Positions 51,365-60,185 of a stretch of 64,000 bases of DNA are shown here, piece after piece. Under the pieces are notes generated by a model. It was not told the origin of the DNA and did not search any database. It worked only from the letters and a program-made list of their open reading frames with translations. Origin of the DNA: an uncultured Algibacter sp. (GTDB lineage: Bacteria > Bacteroidota > Bacteroidia > Flavobacteriales > Flavobacteriaceae); the NCBI RefSeq assembly GCF_947490405.1, contig NZ_CANLGU010000004.1, positions 310,001-374,000 of the forward strand. Direction: 5' to 3'. Positions within the stretch are counted from its first letter, which is position 1, and the number at the start of each line of letters is the position of its first letter. Position numbers and translations under genes: made by a program.

Positions 51365-53854
51365 ATGAATTTTAAAAACGGCATATTCGCCATAATTTTG
51401 CTAGCGATACAACTTGGTTTTTCGCAATCTAAGGTTAATGGAAATATTTTAGATGAAAACAATGCTCCAATTCCAGGAGCTACTATAGTACTCAAAAATT
51501 CCAAAAGCACATTAGGCCAACTTACAGATAAAGATGGTAAGTTTGAAATTGAAGTTGCTTTAGGTAGTTACAATATCGAAGTTAGATATTTAGGCTTTCA
51601 GTCTTATAAATCAACTATTGAGGTTACTAATAATGAAGCTAAAAGCATTGGTACAATTACTTTAGAGGAAGGTAATGAACAACTACAAACCGTAGAAATA
51701 CTGGGACGTGTAAGAAAAGATTATAACAGTGATTATTCCTTCTCAGCCACTAAAACAGCTATTAAAAACAGAGAATTGCCACAGGCGGTGGCTACTGTAA
51801 CCAAAGAGCTTATTGATGATCGTCTAGCATTTCAATTACCAGATGCCGTAAAAACAGTAAGTAGTGTCTCTGCCACGGGGTTATATAACCACTATAACAT
51901 TAGAGGTATTACACAAGCTGATGATGGACAAGTTATTAATGGTATGCGTACGCGTCAATATTACTTTTTACAACCTATTACTTCGCATTTAGAGCGTGTA
52001 GAAGTAATTAAAGGGCCTGCATCTGTTACCTTTTCAAGTGCAGATCCTGGTGGAACTGTAAATATGGTCACTAAAAAACCATTGGCAGAAAAAAGAAGTT
52101 CCATAGCATTTACAACAGGAAGTTTTGGAACTCTAAGAGCAACAGCAGATTTTACTGGTCCATTAAACGATTCTAAAACATTATTATATCGTTTTAATGC
52201 TGCGTATCAAGATGCAGATTCATTTAGAGACGTTGTGAATAATAATGCTATTTTAATTGCACCTTCTTTAAGTTATGTTCCTAATGAAACAACATCTCTT
52301 AATGTAGAAATGGTATATAGTGATGCTGAAGGAAATTTAGATAGAGGACAACCTATTTTTGACACAGGTGGTGATTATGATATAAATAGTACACCTATAA
52401 CTCGTAATGTAGGAGCATCTAGTGACCACTATATAAACAAGGAGTTAATGCTTATGGTGAGCTTTAATAAAAAGTTTACTGATAATTTTGGTTTCACTGC
52501 ACAGTATATGAAACAAACTTGGGATGAAGATTTAGCTGAACATAGAGTAGAAACAAATGCTGTAGATATTGATGGTAATTCTGTGCCTAGTTTAATACGA
52601 TTACGATATGATGAAAGACAACAATTTTGGGAAACTGATAATTTTAGTTCCTACTTTAATTATGATATTAAATCAGGTAACATAACCAATAAATTACTGG
52701 TAGGGTACGATGCTACGCGATGGGAAAGAAAACTAGGAGCTGGATTTCTTCGTGCCAGAAGATATACAAGAACCAATGGTGCGCAATCCAATTTTGATGC
52801 AAGTGATCCTGATGCGTTTGAACAAGTAGAGGTAAACGGTATAACGCTTCCTGCGCCATCTGCTGCGTTTTTCGATTTAAATAATCCTTTTAATGGTGCT
52901 AGAGATACAAGAAATTACAACATTGCTCAACTAAGTATTCCAGCTAACTTAAATACTTCTAATGGTATCTATATCCAAAATCAATTTAAAGTTGGTAAAT
53001 TCTCTGCTTTAGTAAATTTACGATATGAGTGGTTTACAGATATTTTTGATTATAAAGGGGATGAAGAAGAATTTAAAACAAGTGCTTTTGTACCTAGGTT
53101 AGGTTTAACTTATGAAGTGACTAATACTATTAGTGCTTACGCTACATATCTTGGAGGGTTTCAACCGCATACCAATACTGTTTCATTATCTCCAACTGCA
53201 GAAGGCTTCTTTTGGGCAGCATCACCAAGTCGATTTGATCCGTTAGAGAGTAGCTTAACCGAAATAGGCGCAAAAGGGGAATTTTTAAATGGAAAAATAT
53301 TTGCCAACTTTGCTATATTTAACATTACTCAAAAAAATATCTTACTTGGCGATACTTATGATTTAGACAATTTGACCACTAGAGGAGAGCAAAGAAGTAG
53401 AGGTTTTGAAACTGATATTTCAGGTTACATTATGCCAAATTTACAATTAACAGCGTCTTATTCATTTAACGATGCTACAATTGAAGAGGATGCCATTGAA
53501 GAATTTATTGGTGCTAGAATTGGTGGTGCGCCAAAACATAACGCGAATTTTTGGGGACGTTATGATTTTACAGGTAACACCTTAAAAGGCATTGGTCTTG
53601 GTTTTGGGGCGCAATATGTAGATGAAAGATTTACATGGTACAACCCAACATATTCTACTGGAAGAGTACTACTACCAGACTATACCATATTTGATGCTGC
53701 AGTATATTATAGACCAAATAATACTGGAATTCAATTAACACTTAAAATAAATAACTTATTTGATAAAACTTATTGGTTGGGTGGTCTTAATCCTTCAAGA
53801 TTAGGTCCAGGAGCACCAAGAAATATTTTGCTAAACGCAACTTATAATTTTTAA
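51365..53854 (+). CDS. TonB-dependent receptor with CarboxypepD-like extension (siderophore/metal type)
   Basis: This 829-aa outer-membrane receptor has a signal peptide (ending FSQS), a carboxypeptidase-regulatory-like domain (NILDENNAPIPGATIVLKNSKSTLGQLTDKDG), a plug (LPQAVATVTKELIDDR, VERVEVIKGPASVTFSSADPGGTVNMVTKKP) and a large beta-barrel with the siderophore-receptor-type C-terminus (NNLFDKTYWLGGLNPSRLGPGAPRNILLNATYNF). It takes a metal chelate across the outer membrane. Being in the operon under the Zur-like operators, zinc or another chelated metal is likely, but iron siderophores fit the family equally. Confidence 0.9.
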   Translation: MNFKNGIFAIILLAIQLGFSQSKVNGNILDENNAPIPGATIVLKNSKSTLGQLTDKDGKFEIEVALGSYNIEVRYLGFQSYKSTIEVTNNEAKSIGTITLEEGNEQLQTVEILGRVRKDYNSDYSFSATKTAIKNRELPQAVATVTKELIDDRLAFQLPDAVKTVSSVSATGLYNHYNIRGITQADDGQVINGMRTRQYYFLQPITSHLERVEVIKGPASVTFSSADPGGTVNMVTKKPLAEKRSSIAFTTGSFGTLRATADFTGPLNDSKTLLYRFNAAYQDADSFRDVVNNNAILIAPSLSYVPNETTSLNVEMVYSDAEGNLDRGQPIFDTGGDYDINSTPITRNVGASSDHYINKELMLMVSFNKKFTDNFGFTAQYMKQTWDEDLAEHRVETNAVDIDGNSVPSLIRLRYDERQQFWETDNFSSYFNYDIKSGNITNKLLVGYDATRWERKLGAGFLRARRYTRTNGAQSNFDASDPDAFEQVEVNGITLPAPSAAFFDLNNPFNGARDTRNYNIAQLSIPANLNTSNGIYIQNQFKVGKFSALVNLRYEWFTDIFDYKGDEEEFKTSAFVPRLGLTYEVTNTISAYATYLGGFQPHTNTVSLSPTAEGFFWAASPSRFDPLESSLTEIGAKGEFLNGKIFANFAIFNITQKNILLGDTYDLDNLTTRGEQRSRGFETDISGYIMPNLQLTASYSFNDATIEEDAIEEFIGARIGGAPKHNANFWGRYDFTGNTLKGIGLGFGAQYVDERFTWYNPTYSTGRVLLPDYTIFDAAVYYRPNNTGIQLTLKINNLFDKTYWLGGLNPSRLGPGAPRNILLNATYNF

Positions 53855-53859
53855 TATGA

Positions 53860-55308
53860 ATGAAAAATAATGATTTAGTCATTTTATTAGGGAAACAGTT
53901 TTTTAAGAAGACCTTTTTTACTAGAGGTCTTCTTGTGCTGTTATCACTTTTCTGGTTAGTGTTAGTTTATGTTACTGTAAACGGATGGAATGTTTTTGAA
54001 GCGCGTCATGATAGTGTAGAACATCATCAAGACGCGTCTAGAGAAAGTTGGGAATCCAATCCAGACAAGCACCCACATAGAATGGCACATTTTGGTTCTT
54101 TTGCTTTTAGAACACAACACCCTTTAAGTATTTTCGATTCTGGATTAGAAAGTTATACAGGAAACTCTATTTTTTTGGAAGCGCACAAGCAAAATACTGC
54201 TAATTTTTCTGAAGCTGCTTTATCAACAGGTTTGGTACGTTTTGGCGATTTAAATATTGCGTTGTTATTGCAGCTTATTTTACCTTTAATCATCTTTTTT
54301 ATTGGATACGCGTCTATTACCTCTGAAAAGGAAAATGGTACACTTAAAATTATGTATTTACAAGGTGCATCAATGAAACAAATACTTTTAGGTAAAGCGG
54401 TTGGTTTGCTAATGGTATCTGCGTTATTTTTTGTACCAGCCTTAATCGCTTTATGGAGTATTGCATTTTTAGAAAATCATCAGGTAAATAGTGAAATTAT
54501 AATGCGCTCATTGTTAATTACCATTTGCTACTTTTTGTTTTTTATCGTGTTATGTTTTATTACAGTAATTGTATCGGCAAGAAGTAAAAGTTCAAATAAA
54601 GCCTTATTAAGTTTATTAGGTGGCTGGTTATTGTTTTTTATTATTATTCCAAAAGCAGGTCAAGTTCTAGGGTATTATTTGAATCCAAATTTATCAAAGA
54701 TAGAATTCAGAGAAGCTATTGAGACAGAGGTTGCAAAACAAGGTGATAGCCACAATCCAGACGATCCGCATTTTAATAAAATACGCGACTCTATTTTAAA
54801 AGCGCATAACGTAAGCAGTGTAAAAGATTTGCCATTTAATTATAGTGGTTTTTTAATGAGTAAAGGCGAAGAGCAAACGGCAAAAATATATGCAGATCAG
54901 TATAATAAATTGATTAAAACCTACGAAAAACAGAATAGTATTACTAATAGTTTAGTTTTAATAAACCCGTATTTAGCCATTAAAAATTTATCTATGGGCT
55001 TGTCTGGAACCGATTTTTATACGTATACCAATTTTTTAGCACAAACTGAGCAATACCGCTATAAGCAGTCGCAGTATATGAACAAACTACAAATGAAATT
55101 TATTAGTAATAAAGCAAAAGGTAGTGAAGGAAAAATACATGTTGTAGATAAAACCTATTGGAAAAATGCACCAAAGTTTAGGTATAAGTATTTGTCTGTT
55201 TCTAAAACAACAGATTATCAAATCATCTCAATATTGGCTTTAGGTATTTGGCTATTATTAGCTATTGTAGTTATAACAAATTTTTCTAACTATTTTAAAA
55301 TCATTTAG
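53860..55308 (+). CDS. ABC transporter permease, DUF3526-type (first)
   Basis: This 482-aa membrane protein has an N-terminal helix (TRGLLVLLSLFWLVLVYVTV), a periplasmic region with His-rich HDSVEHHQDASRESWESNPDKHPHRMAHFGSFAFR (possible metal ligands), five more helices and a further periplasmic domain. It fits the DUF3526 permease pattern and pairs with the second permease and the ATPase at 50.7 kb. It starts 5 bp after the TonB receptor stop. The conserved His cluster suggests a metal link but does not prove a substrate. Confidence 0.8.
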   Translation: MKNNDLVILLGKQFFKKTFFTRGLLVLLSLFWLVLVYVTVNGWNVFEARHDSVEHHQDASRESWESNPDKHPHRMAHFGSFAFRTQHPLSIFDSGLESYTGNSIFLEAHKQNTANFSEAALSTGLVRFGDLNIALLLQLILPLIIFFIGYASITSEKENGTLKIMYLQGASMKQILLGKAVGLLMVSALFFVPALIALWSIAFLENHQVNSEIIMRSLLITICYFLFFIVLCFITVIVSARSKSSNKALLSLLGGWLLFFIIIPKAGQVLGYYLNPNLSKIEFREAIETEVAKQGDSHNPDDPHFNKIRDSILKAHNVSSVKDLPFNYSGFLMSKGEEQTAKIYADQYNKLIKTYEKQNSITNSLVLINPYLAIKNLSMGLSGTDFYTYTNFLAQTEQYRYKQSQYMNKLQMKFISNKAKGSEGKIHVVDKTYWKNAPKFRYKYLSVSKTTDYQIISILALGIWLLLAIVVITNFSNYFKII

Positions 55309-55310
55309 TC

Positions 55311-56657
55311 ATGTACAGCTTGTTGATAACACAATTTTTTAGATCGAAAACTGTATGGCTAACTGTTGCTATACTTTTTATTTTAAGTGTTTTGAGTATA
55401 AGTACAGGGAAACAATTTTTATCTCAACAGAACAACGCAATTGCAAAAACTATTGAACAGCAACAAAAACATTTAGAAACGCAACGACAATATAATAAGG
55501 ATGATATTGGTTTATTATCGTACTATCTAAAGTTTTCTTTTATAAATCCTGTAAGCCCCTTGACTGGTATATCTATTGGGCAAAGCGATATAAATTCGCA
55601 TATTCAAAGTGTTAGTATTACAGCATTAGAAGCACAAAAACACAATACCGATTTGGTAAACCCTATGCGGCAACAAGTGGGAAATTTAGATGTTAGTTTT
55701 CTTATTGTTTTTCTTTTTCCGCTAGTAATTATTGCACTTAATTTTAATGTGTTATCTGAAGAGGAAGAAAAAGGTACTTGGAAAATGGTAACCATTCAAT
55801 CTAAGTCTTCGTTTCGCTTTTTGTTATCTAAAATATCGATACGTTTGGTATTTGTTTTTTCCATTTTACTATGCCTGTTTCTTGGTGTAAAACTAGTTTT
55901 AAATATTCCTTTAAGCTCAGATTTTTTTGCCATTATTGCCATGAGTTGCTTTTATATTTTATTTTGGTTTGCACTCTGCTTTTTTGTTATTCTACTACGA
56001 AACTCTTCAAACACCAACCTTATTGTATTATTGGCTAGTTGGCTACTATTGGTTGTTTTTATTCCCGTGCTAATAAGTAATTATATAAATAAAGTGTATC
56101 CTGTAGACGAAGCATTTACTATGGTGATTAAGCAACGTGATGCTTACCATGAAAAGTGGGATACCGATAAAAAAGAAACTTTAGAACATTTTTATGAGCA
56201 CTATCCGCAATTGCGTAAATACGGTTTTAAAACAGAAGGCTTTTCATGGCTATGGTACTATGCTATGCAGCAAATGGGAGATGACGATTCTAAAACTGAT
56301 CGGGATGCGTTGTATAAGAAAATAAAAAAACGAGAGGTGTTAAGTAAAAAAATAGCCCAATTTTTTCCTCCACTGCAACTGCAGTTATCCATGAATGCTA
56401 TAGCAAAAACAAGTTTAACAGATCATATTGATTTTTTACATGCCACCACTAAATTTCATGAGGATATTCGTTTAGATATTTACCCTAAAGTTTTTGAAGA
56501 GCACCATCCAGATACTGTAGATTTTGAAAAGTATAAACCAGAGTTTTTTATATCTGAACTAAATTTCACTTGGGTAAAAAATCTATTGCCAATAACATTA
56601 ATAACGATAATTTTAGTTGGTTTTGCAGTTTTTAGAAACTTGAAATATTTTAAATGA
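55311..56657 (+). CDS. ABC transporter permease, DUF3526-type (second)
   Basis: This 448-aa protein is built like the preceding permease: N-terminal helix (TVWLTVAILFILSVLSIS), periplasmic part, about five helices (PLVIIALNF, IRLVFVFSILLCLFLGVKL, FFAIIAMSCFYILFWFALCFFVILL, LIVLLASWLLLVVFIPVLI) and a long periplasmic loop. It starts 2 bp after the first permease, so a heterodimer is expected. Last clear gene of the operon. Confidence 0.78.
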   Translation: MYSLLITQFFRSKTVWLTVAILFILSVLSISTGKQFLSQQNNAIAKTIEQQQKHLETQRQYNKDDIGLLSYYLKFSFINPVSPLTGISIGQSDINSHIQSVSITALEAQKHNTDLVNPMRQQVGNLDVSFLIVFLFPLVIIALNFNVLSEEEEKGTWKMVTIQSKSSFRFLLSKISIRLVFVFSILLCLFLGVKLVLNIPLSSDFFAIIAMSCFYILFWFALCFFVILLRNSSNTNLIVLLASWLLLVVFIPVLISNYINKVYPVDEAFTMVIKQRDAYHEKWDTDKKETLEHFYEHYPQLRKYGFKTEGFSWLWYYAMQQMGDDDSKTDRDALYKKIKKREVLSKKIAQFFPPLQLQLSMNAIAKTSLTDHIDFLHATTKFHEDIRLDIYPKVFEEHHPDTVDFEKYKPEFFISELNFTWVKNLLPITLITIILVGFAVFRNLKYFK

Positions 56658-57166
56658 CATGAAATCAAAATGTTTTTTAGTCTATGTTTTTGGTTTTGTC
56701 AAAGTTTCTATTGCTCAAAAGACTTAAGATTAAGAATTAGTTATTCCAGTTATTTATATTTATTCAAAGTAGAAAGGATCTACAATGTTCTTTGCTTATG
56801 AGTTCATGTTTTCCCAATTGTAAAACGTTAATTATAAATTATTCTTTGGATTTTTAATTACTTATTATTTAAATCTAGAATACATAATTATTAATTATAA
56901 AGATTCAGAGAAATCAGAAACTTATTTTATGAATACTAAATTAGCGATTTCGCTTAGCCCGAATAATACTTAATTCTATCAGACTTTATTTTGTCTAAAA
57001 TTTCAGGAATATTAGCATTATATTAATAGGTTTCTATAAACTGTTTAACAAAACATAAAAAAAAACAGGATAGCACAGGATACAATCTGTAAGTAAAATT
57101 TTTTATTTCACGTAAGTCTTTTTTTTAAAAGATATCTCTCAGCAATAAGTAAAAACAGAATAGAAA
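56658..57166. other. Intergenic region with a 22-codon signal-like relic
   Basis: At 56659-56727 a 22-codon frame (MKSKCFLVYVFGFVKVSIAQ plus KT) looks like a signal peptide cut off after the cleavage site and may be the relic of an exported operon member. The rest is AT-rich, with no supported gene. It includes the promoter region of the O-antigen-ligase-like gene but I see no convincing -7 box. Confidence 0.35.
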
Positions 57167-59080
57167 ATGCTTGTGTTCAGAGATAATATTATATCAACTT
57201 TTATTTGTTTAAAGACGAAAAAGTTTTTATTGATATCATCTTTAACACTTTTGTTAGTATGTATCCCACAAATAAATTTACCAAGCTTTCCTAAATCCAC
57301 AATTACAAGTAAATTTATCGTATTTATATATTTTTGTACTAGTTTATTTTGTCTTTCCGTTTTCTGGATTTTGAAATCCAAAGTAACCAAGTTGTCATTA
57401 TCTAAAGTAGACATTACATTAGCTACACTATTTATCTATATAGTTTGTAATAGATATTTTTTTCAATCAGAATATAGCTTTTCCATTCGTTTTTTAGAAT
57501 TATTGGGTCTTAGCTTCCTTTATGTGATTTTTAGAACTTTAAATATTAAGCTATTTTATTTTTTACTTTTAGGAATTATTGTTTCTGGTGTTTTTCAGTC
57601 TATTTATGGGAATTTACAATTGCTAGGTTATTTTCCTTCAAATCATTCGGTATTTATTTTAACAGGTAGTTTTTTTAATCCAGGACCTTATGCAGGTTTT
57701 CTTGTTTCTGTTTTCCCAATAGCTTTAGGTGTTTATCTTTTTAGAGAAAACGTGATCAGTCATGTGAAACTAAATATAAAAAATAAAAGTTTTTTACTTA
57801 TTAATACTTTTATAGAGCATGCTGTGAAGTATATCTCGGTAATTGGAGTAATAAGCATTTCTTTAGTAATTCCTGCTACGCAATCTAGAGCATCGTGGTT
57901 AGCTGCTATATTAAGCAGTATTTTCTTATTGGAACTTCGTTATAAAACGCTGAAAAAACGATTTAATCTATTGTCTAAACTAAAAAAAGTAGTATTAGCT
58001 ATTCTCATATTATTGATTGTTGGAATGAGCTTATTTGGCGTTTATCATCTCAAAAAAGGTTCTTCTGATGGTCGTTTATTTATTTGGAAAACCTCTACAG
58101 AAATTATAAAAGACAATCCGTTTTTTGGAGTTGGTTTTGATCGTTTCAAAGCGCATTACATGAATTATCAAGCTAACTATTTTTCAAAAAACGAAGAAGC
58201 TAGTACAGCTTTGGTAGCTGATAATACTTATTATGCATTTAATGAATTTATGCAATTTACTTCTGAAAATGGCATATTGGGTTTTATAATATTGATGTCA
58301 ATATTATATTTTATTACCAAAATATTAATAACAAAAGAGAATTTTTATTTAGGTAAACTTTTGGGCATAAGCTTATTGTCTATAGGGGTTTTTGCATTTT
58401 TTTCTTACCCAATGGAAATTTTACCTATTAAACTTGTGATGTGTTTTTTATTGGCAGCTCTAGCTAAGTTGGACGAAAACATAATAAAGCCATTACAAAC
58501 CTTTAAAATAAAGATTCGTGCTAAACGTACTCTGAAAATTTTAATAAAAGGAGCAGTTTTATTAGCAATTATATTCAGCTTTAAATATTTAAATAAATTG
58601 AATTCAGGCTTTAAAAATTGGGAGTTAGCATTAAATAGTTATCAATATGGTGATTATGAAAGAGCGATACAAAAATACAAAAATGCATATCCTGAATTGA
58701 GGAATAATGGTGAGTTTTTAATGAATTATGGAAAAGCACTTTCTATTTATAAACAAGATAAAAAAGCAGTAGAAATTTTAGAACGTGCAAAAATCCATTT
58801 AAATACAACTATTATTGAAACTGCTTTAGGTAATGCTTACAATAGTATAGAACATTACAAAGAAGCTGAAATAGTTTATAAACATGCTGCTGATATGATT
58901 CCTTCACGATTTTATCCTCTTTATTTATTGGCAAAATTATACGATAAGAGCGGACAAAAAGAAAAAGCAATGTCTATGGCGGAGATTATCTTAAAAAAAG
59001 AAATAAAAGTTCCGTCTACAGCAATAACGGAAATAAAACACGAAATGAATAATCTCATGATTAAGCTTAACATGAAATAA
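57167..59080 (+). CDS. O-antigen ligase-like (Wzy_C) membrane protein with C-terminal TPRs
   Basis: The 637-aa protein has about ten to eleven membrane helices over residues 20-470, with the WzyC/O-ligase region holding NPGPYAGFLVSVFPIALG, PATQSRASWLAAI and SSDGRLFIWKTSTEIIKDNPFFGVGFDRF. Residues 485-637 are soluble and contain TPR-like repeats (GDYERAIQKYKNAYPEL, YKEAEIVYKHAADMIPSRFYPLYLLAKLYDKSG). Such proteins are usually glycan ligases or polymerases, though the TPR-fused group is not well assigned. Its stop overlaps the adaptor ATG by 1 bp, so it is in an operon with an RND pump. Confidence 0.75.
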   Translation: MLVFRDNIISTFICLKTKKFLLISSLTLLLVCIPQINLPSFPKSTITSKFIVFIYFCTSLFCLSVFWILKSKVTKLSLSKVDITLATLFIYIVCNRYFFQSEYSFSIRFLELLGLSFLYVIFRTLNIKLFYFLLLGIIVSGVFQSIYGNLQLLGYFPSNHSVFILTGSFFNPGPYAGFLVSVFPIALGVYLFRENVISHVKLNIKNKSFLLINTFIEHAVKYISVIGVISISLVIPATQSRASWLAAILSSIFLLELRYKTLKKRFNLLSKLKKVVLAILILLIVGMSLFGVYHLKKGSSDGRLFIWKTSTEIIKDNPFFGVGFDRFKAHYMNYQANYFSKNEEASTALVADNTYYAFNEFMQFTSENGILGFIILMSILYFITKILITKENFYLGKLLGISLLSIGVFAFFSYPMEILPIKLVMCFLLAALAKLDENIIKPLQTFKIKIRAKRTLKILIKGAVLLAIIFSFKYLNKLNSGFKNWELALNSYQYGDYERAIQKYKNAYPELRNNGEFLMNYGKALSIYKQDKKAVEILERAKIHLNTTIIETALGNAYNSIEHYKEAEIVYKHAADMIPSRFYPLYLLAKLYDKSGQKEKAMSMAEIILKKEIKVPSTAITEIKHEMNNLMIKLNMK

Positions 59081-60174
59081 TGGATAAAGTATATATTTTA
59101 AAAAGTGTCTTTTTAATTATTTGCCTTGGCGTTTTGGTGAATTGCAATAAACATAAAGAACACGGAGAAGAAGCTATAAATAAAAAGCAATACCTACCTG
59201 ACAAAAACGAAGTAGATATTATTGTTTTAAATAAGAGCATATTCAAGAAAGAACTAGTTAGTAATGGTAGACTTGTAGCCTTAGAAAAAAATGAGCTTAA
59301 ATTTAATGTAAGTGAAAAGCTTAAAAGTATTTATATAGAAAATGGAGATTATGTTAAGCGAGGACAATTATTAGCAAATTTGGATGCTTTTACATTTCAG
59401 CAAAAAGTAAATAAAGCAGAAATAGATTTAAAACAAGCGACTTTAGAATTTGATGATTTGCAAATACGTCGTGGTTTCAACTCTAATAATAAAGCATCTA
59501 TTCCAGTTGAAGAATACAATAGAATGGCTATTAAATCAGGTTATAAAAATGCCCTTCACCAATTAGAAAATGCACGATTTGATTTAAGATCGACTAAGCT
59601 TATAGCGCCTTTTAGTGGTAAAATAGCGAATGTAATTAGTAAAAAACACGATCAAATAAGTTCAGGTAAAACATTTGCTATATTAATAAATGACGCAATT
59701 TTTGAGGTGGAATTTTATGTTATAGAATCTGAACTAAAAGATATTAAAGTAAAAGATAAAATAACTATTGAACCTTTTGCTTCAAATAAAATTTATGAAG
59801 GAGAAATTATTACTATAAATCCCCAAGTTGAAAAAGATGGCACCATTTTAATTAAAGCGTTGGTAAAAAATGATAATAGTTTACTTGAAGGAATGAATGT
59901 GAAGGTGTTTGTTAAAAAAGATATTTCAGATCAATTTGTAGTACCTAAATCTGCTGTTGTTTTAAGAGATAATCAAGAAGTTTTGTTTTCCGTTAAAAAT
60001 GGAAAAGCCTATTGGACTTATGTCCTTATAACACTAGAAAATAGTAGAGCTTACGCCGTAATACCACATCCAGATAAAAGTAGTGCTTTGTTAAAGGCAG
60101 GAGATACTATTATTGTGTCCAACAATTTAAATTTAGCTCATGATAGTGAGATAAGTATTAAATCAAGCCATTAA
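59080..60174 (+). CDS. RND efflux periplasmic adaptor (HlyD/AcrA-like)
   Basis: This 364-aa lipoprotein has a signal with lipobox (LVNC, Cys near residue 22). The membrane-fusion core shows LVSNGRLVALEKNELKFNVSEKLKSIYIENGDYVKRGQLLANLD (lipoyl half) and LIAPFSGKIANVISKKHDQISSGKTFAILIND (second half), then beta-barrel strands. No heavy-metal-binding motif is present, so the substrate is probably organic. It is coupled to the ligase-like gene upstream and lies 11 bp ahead of the pump gene. Confidence 0.85.
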   Translation: MDKVYILKSVFLIICLGVLVNCNKHKEHGEEAINKKQYLPDKNEVDIIVLNKSIFKKELVSNGRLVALEKNELKFNVSEKLKSIYIENGDYVKRGQLLANLDAFTFQQKVNKAEIDLKQATLEFDDLQIRRGFNSNNKASIPVEEYNRMAIKSGYKNALHQLENARFDLRSTKLIAPFSGKIANVISKKHDQISSGKTFAILINDAIFEVEFYVIESELKDIKVKDKITIEPFASNKIYEGEIITINPQVEKDGTILIKALVKNDNSLLEGMNVKVFVKKDISDQFVVPKSAVVLRDNQEVLFSVKNGKAYWTYVLITLENSRAYAVIPHPDKSSALLKAGDTIIVSNNLNLAHDSEISIKSSH

Positions 60175-60185
60175 TAAATAATAAT

